The notes: generated by a model not told the origin, from the letters alone. Positions 19,771-31,649 are shown, numbered from the stretch's first letter. The stretch: DNA of 64,000 nt from Gracilaria domingensis (GCA_022539475.1 VCMS01000154.1:192211-256210); one strand, 5' to 3'. Numbers and translations are program-made.

Positions 19771-22700
19771 GGACAAAGTCATGGAGCCGTCCTGAATCTC
19801 CCTGTCTCTTACCGGGCACGATTAAAAGATTGATAATAACAATGGCGATTCTTTTGGAATGTGTATTTCATATGTGTAAAGTTTTGTTGGACTTCGACTT
19901 CATTTTGGACTTCGACTTCATTCTCGCACCTATCAATAGTGCTATCAAAATCTCTTTCTCACTTTAGGAGTCACGTTTTGAAACACTTTCTGGCCAAGGC
20001 ATTACAGTTCGGATGGGAAAGAGGTGGGAATGATTTCTCGGTCTCGTTTTGCTGGGCAGCATTCATGGTCTGAAACTAAACTATGCGAAACGCTCGTCAT
20101 TGTCCGAAAGAGAAGATGTGATCGTCGTCTTCTACATCTGATCCCATTGCAATATGCTTCTTCATAAATCTATTTCTGAACCTGAAGCCGTCTAGTAACG
20201 TGGATCATGACAAGCCAAGCGAAGAAAAGTACATTTCGGGAAGGTGAGGTTCGTAGGTTTTGTTTGAATTGCGTAACTGACTTCAGCCCTTCAATTTCAG
20301 ATTTGTCCCCCAAAATTAGAATACAGGATCCCAGCTGTTACCCGTGGTTTTGATGATGTCTTTGACGACGTCAAGTGCAGGGGATCTTGTGTAGCTGCTT
20401 GTTTGTTGCAAAACAACGTTACAACATACAAACATCAGATTAGCCCACTTTTGCGTAATTAGGACGAAGAGTGGAGTATATCTGTAAATGCTTGTGGGGT
20501 ACTGAGCATGTTTGATATTGAACGGCAGCAGAAGCACTTCAACCATTCGCTACGATGACCACTGCTTCGCCGTGTAGCAGTTCCTCCACACACGGCAGCG
20601 ACCCATCTATCGCTCCGTCCCAGATTACTTTCATCTGTCACAGAAAGCATGTCCGATCACGCTGTGCTGCGCCATGAAAGGCTAAATATAGACGACATAG
20701 CTGAGACCGACATTCATGAATGACCTTCTCTCGTCAGCTGTCCTCCTTGGCTGCTCCGAGGATGCGTTCTTTGTGCCAGAGCCAAAAATAATCATTCGCC
20801 GTATCGTAGCACTTTGAAGTCGAGCTTTTAGAGATGGAAAGAATGCGTCTGGCATTCGAGTACTTGATGAAGGAACGTTGCCAGCGTTCGAGGTTCCCAT
20901 TGGGGCCGTACATTATGCACGTCAGCGTCTTCTGAAATGGAGAATTCACAGAAAGATGTAAACTTTTTGAGCTGGTAGGGTGTCCTTCGAACGGCATAGC
21001 ATGACACCTTACCTGCTGTAATTGCCGACAACAAAATGAACCTCATCAAGTGATTCATCAAAAACTTTGCTCATGCGCCTGTCCATCTTGGCTGTTGTCC
21101 AGAAGGGATTTCCATACTTATCTTTGAGGGAGATATACCTCCCTGTAGCATCCGGGTGGTGCCACGAAGAGCTTCTTAATCCGTCTATCCAATCAAACTT
21201 TTTCAAAGAGTAACATCAAGTCATTTGCGAAAGATTCAAAGATGGCTGTGGATCAAGACGTCCCTGCAACATGATTCGTGCACAACATTAGACCACACCG
21301 ACACACTGACACTCTGCCAAGCTGCACTTGCTCTGCCACTTCTCAAAACGTTCGAAAATATCGCACTGTACAGGAGACGTGGACGCACGCTACATTCCAC
21401 ACCTGATCAAAAAAACTCATCGTTTCATGCATTGGTAAGCTGTGAAATTGAGTCCTCCCATTATAGCCGGACATAACGGGGCAAATTTGAGTATTTCCAC
21501 AACATACCTCACAAAGACTGTGGGCTGCAGAACATTGTGAGGTATTGCGTGAATGCCAATGAAGCATCGCCGCTCCCATCCTGTGAATCAAGATATGAAC
21601 GTCTCAGGGGCTTCCAACGACGATGGACACGCTCCTCGCAGACCTTTTTCTGCTCTGAAAACGTGAAACAAAGGAAGAGAAAAGTCGTTAATGGCTGGAC
21701 GGAGCTGAACCTACATATGTAGGTGAATCGAAATGGTTGCCAAAATTAGAGCAAAGCTCGTAGCTTTCAGGCTTTGTTGAAATATAGCGACTTTCACTTT
21801 TCTGAGAGAAAGAACCGGCCAGAACTATAATACTTTCTTGAGACACAATGCATCCTTACAAAGGATTCGTTAGTGTGTTAGGACCTACCCCATATCTCTT
21901 CCTGCATGTAGTTCGATTTCTTATAGAAAAGGTTTATACTTCATAAATGAGGTGAGCAATTAGACAATGCATCAAATCTAAGATGTCCATATCAAGGTAA
22001 CAAAACATGTGTCCCTCAAAGGGCACTACCTTGATACGGGTTTGTTGAGACTATGCAGGGATGATCTGCAATTCCATAAGAGTTCATGAAGATCCCGATG
22101 CAACTCTGAGACAGACTTGCCAAATTACGACAAGCAACACAAGGGTATTGTATGGCTACTTACTACTGCACGATGAGGTGGCTGGTTGAAGCCATGTTTC
22201 CAGATTTCCTGAGGCGCCAGGTTGGCACTCATAACCTTCAAAGCTTTAGGACGATGACCAGCCAAAGCAAGGGACACGCAAGAGCAATTATTCAGTTCAT
22301 TGTTGTTCGTGGCCAAGTTACCTTCTACGTGTAAGCATTCCTGTGGAGAACGTCAAATTGGCGAAAGCTAACGCATGGGAAGAATACTTAACTACCTCGT
22401 GTGAAGTCCGAGTTTCGCACGTATTGGGGAGACACGTGGTGCTCGGCGCATTTGCGAGTTATCTGCTTCACTTGATATCGGGGATGGATGAGCTTGGAAA
22501 ACGTGAGATGAGCCGAGCTCATTCAAAGTGGCATTCGACGGGGACTTCGCTCCTGTTTTGCATTTCCCATTTGCAAGAAAGACTTTGATTGTTCCTGGCA
22601 TTCACAATTCCGTCTCTCTGACGTGCCTCAACGGGCGCAAAGTGCTCATGGTCCTCCCCTGAACACGTGATGACCAAGTTCTCGTATCGCACTTGAAGTT

Positions 22701-23965
22701 CTGTCTACCGTAACATGAAATACCATGACTCTCTCAGCTGGGTACGGTCTCTCAGTCCCCAATCAAAAAGAACTCCTGTTTTAGAATGCTGTTTTAAAAC
22801 TCCACCTAAGATGCCCGTGAGCAAAGTTCTCAAACGTACATCATATGCAATGTTATTCAAATACTGTTCTAGTTAATAGCATACTTAGTTACCATTTCGT
22901 CTTTCACGAGATGCGTTTCAGCACATCAACTATTCTTGTGCTACCCACAAAATCACGGGGCCCATGAAAACAGGACTGCAACTGTGTGAGCAACAAGAAC
23001 CGCAGATTTACGCCGACTCTACGCCCCTTTATCGACAAACGCATTTTTGAGAACCGGCTCTCTCTGAATGGAAATATTTGTCTAACTAAATGGTCAATCA
23101 CCTACACTATAGCGAAGGCAGTGAGTATTACTCATATGTCATATACATTACCTTGAAGCAAGCCATGAAGGAAACCGCTCTCGCGAACAACTGGTCTGTA
23201 TCGGGCAATGCTCATCATTATCTGAATTATCTCCCCAAAGTTGCTGAACACGCTGTGCTCATTACCAAGCGATAGGAACCAATACGACAAGTAGGGAGTA
23301 ATAAGTGTTGGAGACGCAGAGCAGGCAACTACCTCTAAAGCTCTACTACACCGTACGGCAAATGCCGTACGCGTTCAGCAAGTCCCATCAGGACGATGCC
23401 GCTCCTAGGGTGGGTGTGGAGGGTAAAACAAGCCAAGCGACGATGGAAGACGACGAGACCGACTGGATCGCAAGCGTGAGCAGAGAACCGCGTTGGTTGA
23501 GAGCAACACTGCTTGAACTAATGTACAAGCGGCCCAAACATCTGCCATTCCTCGCACTGCCGTTTCCGATAAATTCTCTTCTTCGTCCGTCGAAAGTCCA
23601 GAAATTCCGGTGAGCTAGACGTCGGAAGCCTACCCGAACGGTAGTCATCGATGTGATGAGGCTATGTTGAACTGTAGTTCTATGCCATATCACAGCTGCA
23701 ACAAACGTCAATGGCTCAAGACGACTATCTAAAGAAAGGCTTTAGCAGTTCTTCGAGCAGTATTCCTTTCAGCTGCTGTCTTGGCCATTTCGTCAACTGA
23801 ATCACGGCTAGTCGTCTGGAACATCGAAGTGTTAGTGTCAATATTTTAGTTGGTACGGAGATCACACGGATAGAACCCAGGCGTCGCATAAAACATACAC
23901 GAGCTAAAAATACATGATTTTCGCGTGGAAGAAATGTGGTTGTGGATCACATAATATGTACTTGT
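19771..23965. other. 4.2 kb without a resolved gene
   Basis: On the minus strand, 21206-20680 holds two adjacent open stretches (one with FDWIDGLRSSSWHHPDATGR, the other with CIMYGPNGNLERWQRS) separated by an intron-like GTAAGG...TTTCAG at about 21011-20938. Direct joining shifts frame into a stop, so this is at best a broken or misjoined gene of unknown family. A 10-bp inverted repeat (TATCAAGGTA) lies near 21990-22040. Nothing else identified. Confidence 0.4.
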
Positions 23966-24000
23966 ACGTGTCTCGCATATACTAATATAGCGAGACACGT
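23966..24000. repeat. 11-bp inverted repeat (hairpin)
   Basis: Arms ACGTGTCTCGC (23966-23976) and GCGAGACACGT (23990-24000), AT-rich 13-nt loop that itself contains ATAT/ATAT. It lies 59 bp from a second, longer palindrome. Confidence 0.6.
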
Positions 24001-24058
24001 AGACGTACACGACTCGAGCTCTGAAATACAACAAATTCAAATTTGTAGTATACCGAGG

Positions 24059-24102
24059 GGATACTGATGACGCATGTATCCACCCATGCGTCATCAGTAT
24101 CC
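24059..24102. repeat. 18-bp perfect inverted repeat
   Basis: Arms GGATACTGATGACGCATG (24059-24076) and its exact complement (24085-24102), spacer TATCCACC. It would form a strong hairpin. No gene or known site explains it. Confidence 0.7.
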
Positions 24103-25227
24103 TGGAGAGCCCAAAGCTGACGTATATCGAACTGTGAGGTTAACGAGAAAACCAGATCATTTTGGCAAAGCTTGAGTCAAGTTGCACACCTAAGAACCGG
24201 GGTAAATGCCTGTATGCCAGTACCCACCGAAGGTACGCAACACTTATTCTGCACTGATGAGTGCAAAGCCGTGCCGCGTATCATTATTAAACGGTCATGC
24301 AACGTGCCTCGGTACGTGTAGACGAGTATGAAACTCACCATTTCCGGGATGTGCGTGAATCAGAAGTTCGCGATGGTGAGGGACTCATATGGTATTGCAC
24401 CCTTGAGCAGCGCCTCTGCTTCGGGCACGGATCGTCGGCACCATGATGGTGGATCAAGCCGTCGGGCGCCATCGCGCTGGTGGGGACACTTGCTTTTCGA
24501 AGGATTTCGGAGCGATTGGCAGAAATGACATTGTACTGCACGTCGCTCGTGGCGTTGTTGTACAAGAGTGACCACGAATTTTGAATTTAAATTCAGAAAC
24601 ATGCAGCGTGACACGGCGCGCATCGGGAAAACGGGTGCCAATTCTGGCGCTGTGCAGCGCCAGGCGACGGGCGCGAAGCGTGAGGTGACAGCTTGTGACG
24701 CGTGCCTTGAGTGACGCGTGCCTCGAGGCGCGCTTGTTGCACGCGCGCTGCTGATGATAACTCAGACGTTGCGGGCGCCTGTAAGTCAGCAGCGTTCCGC
24801 ACCGCTTCCGCACCGTCTCCCCCTCCTCGCTCTGCGTACGCGCCATGATGCGCCTCGACCGCGGCCGAAAAGCTGGAGGCTTCGCAGTCGCGCGCGATAA
24901 GCTCGTGGCGCGCGCGAGAGCTGCGGCGGCCGCAGAGCCGCCGTTAGCGCAGGCGCTACTTTGTGCACACTTCGCGCAACGGCGGCTGTTGCAAAGCCCA
25001 CCAAATCGCTGTAGGAATGCGACCGCAAGGGCCTTTTTATATTTCTAAGTCGGCTTAGTAACAGGCTGCTGTACTAACGCGCTTGCAATCGGTTGTTTAG
25101 TGCGAAAGCACTTCTATACACCACACGCTCCCCTCTATAATCGTCGTTTGTTGTTTCCAAATGATGGCCATGCACAGCAATAGCAGCAATCGACAGAAAG
25201 AGCACTCGGCTCCAAAACTTTTGCGGC
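24103..25227. other. Intergenic, strongly GC-rich in its second half
   Basis: About 24,430-25,000 is rich in GCG/CGC and gives long overlapping open frames on both strands, all without domains and explained by composition. No RNA gene seen. Confidence 0.5.
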
Positions 25228-25665
25228 TCAAAGGTTGTTAAAGCGAGCCAGTTTTGCCTTGCGGATGTTGCCGGTATAGCGCCTAAATGTGGGCGCAATG
25301 CTAGGAGCAGCGAAGCTCTCTCCCAGAACCTTGGCGGTGTCGGCCGCCAGCGAGCGCGCGTTCGACAGGTCTCCCAACACTGGATCCTCCACCACTCCCA
25401 ACTGTCCGGGCTGGAGCACCAAGCACGAGCGCACAATGACGGAAAGATCGACGATAGATGTACGCGCGTTGGCACTAGCCGCACATCTTCCGGGCGTGCA
25501 ACCGGCAGGCGCGCCAGAGAGTTGGTCCGCGAGCGTGCACGCACACTGGATATCGGCCTTGATCTTGGTGGGCGAACACCGCGGATTGAGCTGCACCAGC
25601 GTCTGCGCCGATGAAAGAGCAAACACAGTGGCGAGCAACGCGAGGAACACGAAGGATGCAGACAT
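25228..25665 (-). CDS. Small secreted protein with conserved-looking Cys (unknown)
   Basis: 145 aa from the ATG at 25665. The frame continues 97 codons upstream but that part is Ser/Pro-rich leader-like and crosses a TATA box, so the internal Met is chosen. Residues 1-20 (MSASFVFLALLATVFALSSA) form a signal peptide. The mature part has seven Cys (RCSPTK, CACTL, GCTPGRC, SCLVL) in its first half, then an Ala/Ser-rich helical tail ending in basic residues. No family recognised. Likely extracellular or vacuolar. Confidence 0.65.
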   Translation of the reverse strand: MSASFVFLALLATVFALSSAQTLVQLNPRCSPTKIKADIQCACTLADQLSGAPAGCTPGRCAASANARTSIVDLSVIVRSCLVLQPGQLGVVEDPVLGDLSNARSLAADTAKVLGESFAAPSIAPTFRRYTGNIRKAKLARFNNL

Positions 25666-25774
25666 GGTGGCGGAAGAAGGGGTGTGTGATGCGGACGATT
25701 CGGGGGCTGTGGGGGAAGGTTTGAAGCTGTGGGGAACTGTGTGCGGTGAACAATCAGAACGGGAGGAGGGGCGG

Positions 25775-25780
25775 TTTATA
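25775..25780 (-). promoter_or_regulatory. TATA box of the 145-aa secreted-protein gene
   Basis: TATAAA on the minus strand about 110 bp before the ATG. Confidence 0.45.
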
Positions 25781-26758
25781 TGTGATGCGGGGAGCTGTGC
25801 GTCCTGCGAAGCGAGTGAAGGGGTGCTCAGAAATTGAGGCAGTAGGAGAGGGCGATGACAGTTACGACTCCTGACACAAACATATGAGCTGCTCGTCACG
25901 TTTCTCACAACGCATACACGGCAGTGCTGGTCGCACTCGGGCTGCTGCGCGTGCATCCTTTACGGATTACTCATAGCAACGGAAATGGAAATGGCGAAAA
26001 ACGGCTCAGCGATGCATAGGTGGCCTGCGTCTGACACGATGGAGCTAGTCAATGTTGCGGTTGGGGTTTCTACGAAGTTAGTTGGGAATAGCTTTAATAT
26101 GAAAAAAATGCTTTGGAGGAGGCAGCGTGCGCGATCATGGGCGTGGACGAAGGGTGGCGGGAAAAAGCTCGAGTTTACAGCCAACAGCAACGGCACTTTT
26201 ATCGATAGGCTGGAGGCGAAATTGATGAAGAGCCCTGTTTGGTAAGTTGGCCTTGCCGCGTTGTTGCGAACGAGAATAGCATTCGCAGTCCTCAGATGCT
26301 GACGGTGAGCAAGGGCGGGGTCGGCGTCGAATGGGACTAGGTACATAGGTGTTCCAAGGTATTCCAAGGTATTCCAATCAAGCTCGATAAGGAGTGTGTT
26401 GGTTTGGCGTTGGTTTCCGGGAAGCAGGCGGGGGGGGGGGTTCTGCTCCTGGGGCAGACACGTCGACGCGGCACGTTGGATGGAACAAAGCGCGTAAAAT
26501 TCATTGGTGGGAGCGGGCGGGCGCCAAATTCAGTGGCGGCGGCGGAGACGCTCACCCGCGGCGCGGTCTGCGGCGCGAATGCGCGTCCGGGGCCGTCGCG
26601 GCGGAAAGCGGCGAGCCGGCGTGGTTGAAATCGGTGAGGCGGTGTCGTTTCCATTGTTGCTCCGCACGGCGAATCGGCAATAAATAGCGCGCGCTTTTTT
26701 CTCGGCTAATGAATAAATAGATGAAAATAAACGAACTAATGAATAAAAGAGTGTCGGA
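25781..26758. other. Intergenic, no gene seen
   Basis: Contains a short tandem of AAGGTATTCC-like units near 26347-26378 and a G-run (about 26430). GC-rich open frames around 26,400-26,690 have no domain. Confidence 0.5.
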
Positions 26759-26840
26759 CGATGATACCAGGATTCGAACCTGGGCCCCCGAAGGGATGTG
26801 ATTTCTAGTCACACGCATTAGACCGCTCTGCCATATCATC
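26759..26840 (-). tRNA. tRNA-Ser (anticodon AGA)
   Basis: 82-nt class II tRNA. Acceptor stem GATGATA/TATCATC is perfect, discriminator G. D-arm GGCAGAGCGGTCTAATGC, anticodon stem TGTGA/TCACA with loop CTAGAAA giving AGA, long variable arm with CCCTTCGGGG hairpin, T-arm GGTTCGAATCC. No intron. Confidence 0.94.
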
Positions 26841-27094
26841 CGCTGCAATGCTTGCCCGATGCGGCGCACCATTCCGTATTTACATTGGACACTGCGTTCT
26901 AATTCAACTTCGACACCTTTCCGCGATCACTCGTTCCGCCTCCTCCCTTTTCTCCCACGCGCCATGTAAAACTTACAACCGCAACAACACCACATTCGAT
27001 ACACATTCTTGCTGTTTTTGCTGTAACTGCTTCTTCTACACACTACATTCACTCCTAACGTACTTTCCCTTTTCTCTAATCCCGCGCACAACTC

Positions 27095-28780
27095 TTATCC
27101 CGCCGTCGGAATAGGCTGCGCGTTCAAAAAGAACAAAAATGGATCATACTCGCTCTTCAGCTGCTGCAGTCGCGGCAGGCTCGATCCCCAGTACGACCTC
27201 GCATAATTGTCGAGTCTCAGTTCCGGATAATTCACGTACACGCCCTTGGCGTATGGGCTGAAATGTCTTCTCATCCACTCGTACATGAATATTTGGTCGT
27301 CCAAATTCCCCCCGCCAATGATGTAGTGAGTGATCACCTCCGCGTCACGATGAGCAAAAGCGTTGTTTTGGGCCTTGTCGATGGCATTGTTGAACAAATT
27401 CATTTCGCACACCACAAAGTCAACACTGTCTCTTCCGGCGGGATTCGCGCAAAAGTCTGCATACGTTTGCCAAAACGCGGGGGGTGGTGGTTGAGTCCAC
27501 TTGAGGAACGTTGACTGATACAACCGATCGTTTCCGGCGTTGGCACCCTGATACCGTGGCACTTGCAATGCCTTGCGAACGTCCACCGCTCGTTGTCTTC
27601 CCCATCGCCCCTCGGGCCCGAAGAACGCGTGCACGTCCAACGCATTGGTCGTTTCCGACCAAAAGATCGTCCTTCGTCCCGGCAAGTTGAAGAACTTTGT
27701 ACGCGATAGTCGTGCCCAACATTCATCCAACCCTGCTGTCACGTTGTAGCACGCTCCAAATCCATGCACTCCTCCGTCGCCGCCCTTCTCCAGGTACATC
27801 TCGACGCGGAACCACACGTCACCTCCGTCCTCATCGTACTGCTGCCATTGATGCAGAAACTGGCCGGCCACGGAACGCGGCCACTTGAAACGGAACACCA
27901 CCGCCTTGTCGAATGGCGCCGAGCTCTCCGTCTTGATGCGGAAGCTGGTGACGATTCCGAACTGACTTCCTCCCGCCCCGCGAACACCCCAGAATAGCTC
28001 GGGGTTCGTGTCGGCGTTGGCCGTAACGACGCGCCCGAAGCGATCGATCATGCGCACACCCACCACCTGATCAATGGCCAGTCCCAGTCGACCCTCATAC
28101 GGCCCATGACCTCCGCCCAAAGTGTAACCGCCCATACCCACGGCCGGACACACGCCGCTTGCAAACCATCTGCCATACGAATGCAGATTCCATAACACGC
28201 CGCCCATGGTGACTCCGGGGCCAATGTCGAACAGACCGTCTCCAGCGTTGCCCACCGGAGTGACATGATCGATGAAGCCAACGTCAATGACAATCCCCTG
28301 ACACATGGACTTTCCCACGAGCGAATGTCCGCCAGCCCGCGCGCACACGGGCAACCGAAGCGCGTTTGCACAGAAGAGCAGCAGCTGGACATCGCCCTCC
28401 GTACGGGCCTCGGCAAAGGCCATGGGCGCCGAGCGATTGGATTGGTACGACCGCTGACGAAGCATTTCGTACTCGGGAGATCCGAAGATAGTGACGGCCG
28501 GGCCGTAATCGGGACGTGGAAGACATCGAAGGAAGTGGTGAAGCGTGGAGAGCGGGGGCGGGGCGGTGGCGGCTAAAATCTGAGCGGTGAGCGGGCGTGG
28601 GGGGTTAGGATCGTTGTCGGAGTGAAGGAAGTCAGGCCCGTGCGGCTCGGTGGGCAGCATGGGCGGCAGTGGCTCATAGTACAAGAGCGGATGCTTGTAG
28701 TACGCTACGACTCGCGCAATGAGCAACGCCAGGAGCGGCAACAGCAGCGACAGCGGCACGCGGGGAACCGGGTGCGTCAT
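27095..28780 (-). CDS. FAD-dependent oxidoreductase of the berberine-bridge-enzyme type, secreted or membrane-anchored
   Basis: 561 aa from the Met at 28780 (MTHPVPRVPLSLLLPLLALL). The upstream in-frame extension is Arg-rich and judged 5' UTR. Residues 8-24 form a signal peptide or anchor. The FAD-binding PCMH domain carries RAGGHS with the covalent-flavin His152, and Cys211 in SGVCPAVGMGGYTLGGGHG matches the second covalent position of bicovalent BBE-like oxidases. The GL-IDQVVGVRMI strand follows. The C-terminal BBE domain ends in the typical YVNYPELRLDNYARSYWGSS, then RLQQLKSEYDP with QPIP at the end. Members oxidise carbohydrates or alcohols with O2, releasing H2O2. An oligosaccharide-oxidase role is likely, substrate unknown. 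Confidence 0.88.
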   Translation of the reverse strand: MTHPVPRVPLSLLLPLLALLIARVVAYYKHPLLYYEPLPPMLPTEPHGPDFLHSDNDPNPPRPLTAQILAATAPPPLSTLHHFLRCLPRPDYGPAVTIFGSPEYEMLRQRSYQSNRSAPMAFAEARTEGDVQLLLFCANALRLPVCARAGGHSLVGKSMCQGIVIDVGFIDHVTPVGNAGDGLFDIGPGVTMGGVLWNLHSYGRWFASGVCPAVGMGGYTLGGGHGPYEGRLGLAIDQVVGVRMIDRFGRVVTANADTNPELFWGVRGAGGSQFGIVTSFRIKTESSAPFDKAVVFRFKWPRSVAGQFLHQWQQYDEDGGDVWFRVEMYLEKGGDGGVHGFGACYNVTAGLDECWARLSRTKFFNLPGRRTIFWSETTNALDVHAFFGPEGRWGRQRAVDVRKALQVPRYQGANAGNDRLYQSTFLKWTQPPPPAFWQTYADFCANPAGRDSVDFVVCEMNLFNNAIDKAQNNAFAHRDAEVITHYIIGGGNLDDQIFMYEWMRRHFSPYAKGVYVNYPELRLDNYARSYWGSSLPRLQQLKSEYDPFLFFLNAQPIPTAG

Positions 28781-29713
28781 GATGTTAGTTTGGTTTGAGG
28801 GAAGGCGCTCTCGACGACGCAGGGCAGTGTCGCGCGGGCGGGAGTGAGTAAGGGGATAGCGGGGAGCGCTTTGTATGCAAGTGATACGGTGGTAAGCAGC
28901 GCAGGGGGGGAGAAGCAGGCTCCGACAGTTATTAAAGGGGGAGGGGAGTTTAACCGAGCGCGGCTGCGTGTGCCGCCGGCAAGCCTTGGGCTGCGTGTGC
29001 AGCCGACAAACGGCGCGGCTTGCAGTCATAGAGAAAAAAGGCTGCGCGGTGTCAACGGCTGCGCGGGCAGGCGGCCACGACGCGCGCTGCGGCGGCGCGC
29101 ACGCGCGGCGGCGTGGGCGCGCCGCACGGCGCCGCGACGCGCGCTCGAGGAAGAGCGCGCGATGCGCGATACGCGGCACGCGCGCAGCCGCGCGACGTGG
29201 GCAGCCCCCAGCGCGCGCGCGGCGGTTGAACCGCGCGCACGGGCGCCCCGCGCCACGTGGAGCGGCGCGCCGTGCCGGCGGCGACGCTCATTCGCCGGCG
29301 CCGTCATGCCTTCGTGGCGCCCTGTAAATCGGCGCCAAATTCGCGCCGCCGTCGACAGCAAGCCGCGGCGCCTCGGCGCAGCTCGGCCATCGCGCGCGCC
29401 GAATGAGTGGCGTCGCCCTCGGACTCCGAGGCTCGGAGCTTGCAGCTCCGCCTTCGTCGCAAGCGCCCACGCACGGCCGCCATTATTACGGTTATATGTT
29501 ATGCATCGCCATTTAAAATACAGTGAGTGAATGTCACCTCCTTATCTCCCAGCGACGCGTGTTGGCTCCCGCCATTCTGTGCGGACTAGTCTGACGTCAT
29601 CGTCATCCTCTCGCCAGGCATCTCCAGAGCACTGCTCTTGAGCTCCCACTCAGCCCCGACTCCCGCCTCCTGCGTGTTACAAAAGCGCCAAAAATGCACT
29701 TCGGTGACGTAGA
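28781..29713. other. GC-rich upstream region, no gene accepted
   Basis: 29,040-29,480 is very rich in GCGCG and yields open frames on both strands made almost only of Arg and Ala, a sign of composition rather than coding. A CpG-island-like promoter zone for the BBE gene is the simplest reading. Confidence 0.5.
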
Positions 29714-29787
29714 GGGCGTCTACCGGGGTTCGAACCCGGGACCTCTTCCACCCTAAGGAAGAATCTTACCTCTAGACCATAGACGCC
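29714..29787 (-). tRNA. tRNA-Pro (anticodon AGG)
   Basis: Acceptor stem GGCGTCT/AGACGCC, anticodon stem CTTCC/GGAAG with loop TTAGGGT giving AGG, box B GGTTCGAACCC, no intron. Very similar in body to the tRNA-Pro(UGG) at 1274-1347, differing mainly in the anticodon arm and a few loop bases. Confidence 0.93.
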
Positions 29788-30024
29788 GAGAGATGCCCTG
29801 TCAGCCATTCTGTCAACAATTCGCGAATCATTGGTTTATAAAGCAGAGGCCGCATCCCAGCTCCACACACAGTCCACCGTCGCGTTCGAGCTGAAGCTTA
29901 CAGTTCGTCAGATAAGCTTGGCTCTCGTCTCGTCACAAGTGGCGCCCTATCTTGTGCTTCACGCCTGTGTCAACCGATATCATATCCATGATGGCACGTA
30001 CCGATGCACAGCTATTAAAAAGTT

Positions 30025-30060
30025 GAGTAATACTCAGTGAGTACTCACTGAGTATTACTC
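30025..30060. repeat. Perfect 36-bp palindrome without spacer
   Basis: Half-site GAGTAATACTCAGTGAGT followed directly by its exact complement. Within it the unit GAGTA/TACTC recurs four times. No gene within 300 bp except tRNA-Pro. Confidence 0.8.
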
Positions 30061-30408
30061 GTCGTCGTGAGAGCAACAAGAAACTCGTGTCTCCCAGTGG
30101 TAGAATATCGCTAATTATCTAACCCTTGTACTGTAAAGAACAAATCATGTCCTGATCCAACAGATCTGCTACATAAAGGCCTGGCCGTCGTAACTTATAT
30201 CTAATACTCCTTCTGAGCACTGCTTCATTACACGAAAATATACCGAGGTAAGATGCCTCTTACGGCGTCAACTCCCGGCAGCAGGCACCTCTGAGCAAGA
30301 CGTTGTCCACCTCGACAGCAGGGCTTGGAAAATGGTTACTGCTTGCGAATCGTTAGGAATCGTTAATAGTTTCAGCCACTTCCATTCACGTCCTTTCTTC
30401 TTCTGTTC

Positions 30409-30505
30409 TTGGCCTCCGTCGGAGATCCATCTGCCAACTCGTTTCGCTCTGATCGCACGAATGCGGATCAGACCCACGCACACCGCGTGGAGGCGAGTAG
30501 CATGT
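30409..30505. repeat. Diverged dispersed repeat, copy 2
   Basis: Partner of 7346-7440 in the same orientation. This copy keeps an internal imperfect inverted pair (GATCGCACGAATGCGGATC) that is lost in copy 1. Confidence 0.65.
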
Positions 30506-31128
30506 GCCCATTCACGTCCTTGTCACGTCGCACAAACTTCTGACAGAAAATGCCGCAAGCCGCAGCCAAGTGCCATGTACACCACCTTTCAGACGAGTCA
30601 CATCACTACGTGTAGCTAGCTCTTCGCTCTTGTTTCAAGCAGAACAAATGAAAGGTAAACACAATATGTGCGGTTGATTGTCTACCGCATTATGCGGCGA
30701 GATGTTGCAAACAAAACCACTCGATTGATGCGCGTGCTTTGTTTTCTCAGTGGAGGCACACAAGACCCACATGTATAGCTCCAACGCTGCAGAAGGCGCG
30801 CATGTTGATGGCCATCTGGATGGCTTGCGAAGCGAATCGAGAGGAGCTGAACCTTGCGTTCCAAGGGCATGACCCGATGATACGTTCGAAGGTGCAGGGT
30901 CAAGGGCTGGGCACTTGCCCCTTTCCTCATTGAAGTTGGAAGCGCCAGAGGGCTGTTGCAAGAGCGTCGTAGAGAGCGCACTTGGGCGTCATGTCGACGC
31001 TACCGACGCACAGATCAACAATGCAACGCGTTGCGCTGCTCAACTTGAGCAGCGAAGCTTCCGGGCGCGAAGGTAAGCAGTTCGCAAGTGGAGCGCTGTC
31101 CAAGTGGCGCCCTGTCCACCTGTCAGAA
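30506..31128. other. Intergenic, no gene seen
   Basis: Overlapping frames on both strands, none with a domain. Confidence 0.45.
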
Positions 31129-31172
31129 TGGTTCACCACTGGTTCACCACTGGTTCACCACTGGTTCACCAC
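31129..31172. repeat. 11-bp tandem repeat, four copies
   Basis: Unit TGGTTCACCAC repeated four times without mismatch, then a decayed fifth (TGGCGCACCAA). It lies about 480 bp upstream of the pseudokinase ATG. Confidence 0.8.
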
Positions 31173-31649
31173 TGGCGCACCAATCCACACTGCCACTATG
31201 ATGCGTCGTTTTTTGATTGGCCACCTGCCCGAATTGAAGGTAAAGTTTCGGAGAAAAGTGCAGCTTTTGGCGATGTTTGACGAGCGCAGTCATCGCCAAA
31301 AGACTCCTCGTTCACAAGGCGCCCGCACCAACGCGCTCGCGTCGAATGCAGGCCGAGATGGCGCCCGACAGTCCGTGCAGTGCAGAGAAACTGCGTGCCC
31401 ACCTGTGCGTGCCGCGTGCTGCGCGCTCGCAGGCTCGGTGCTCCACTGCATGCGGGAGCGCCTCTCCCGCCCCCCTGTTTTTATCGCCGCCTGGATTGTC
31501 AGCTGTCTACGCAGCTTCTATCGCCTCACTATGCTTCCACCGCTTCTACTTCCAAACCTTCTTCACGTGCTCGTTCAACAGCCCATCCAACTTCATCGAT
31601 CAGCATTGTTGCTTACCTAGGTATCCGCCCGCGGTTTCACCGAAAACCG

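Noticed and set aside
20680-21206. Possible two-exon gene on the minus strand
   Set aside because: Good-looking donor and acceptor, but the join produces an immediate stop and neither part matches a known family.
24454-25048. Overlapping ORFs in a GC-rich stretch
   Set aside because: Open in several frames on both strands with biased composition; no motif.
28844-29530. Long GC-rich open frames on both strands (up to 228 codons)
   Set aside because: Arg/Ala-only composition caused by GCGCG repeats, no domain, frames open on both strands at once.
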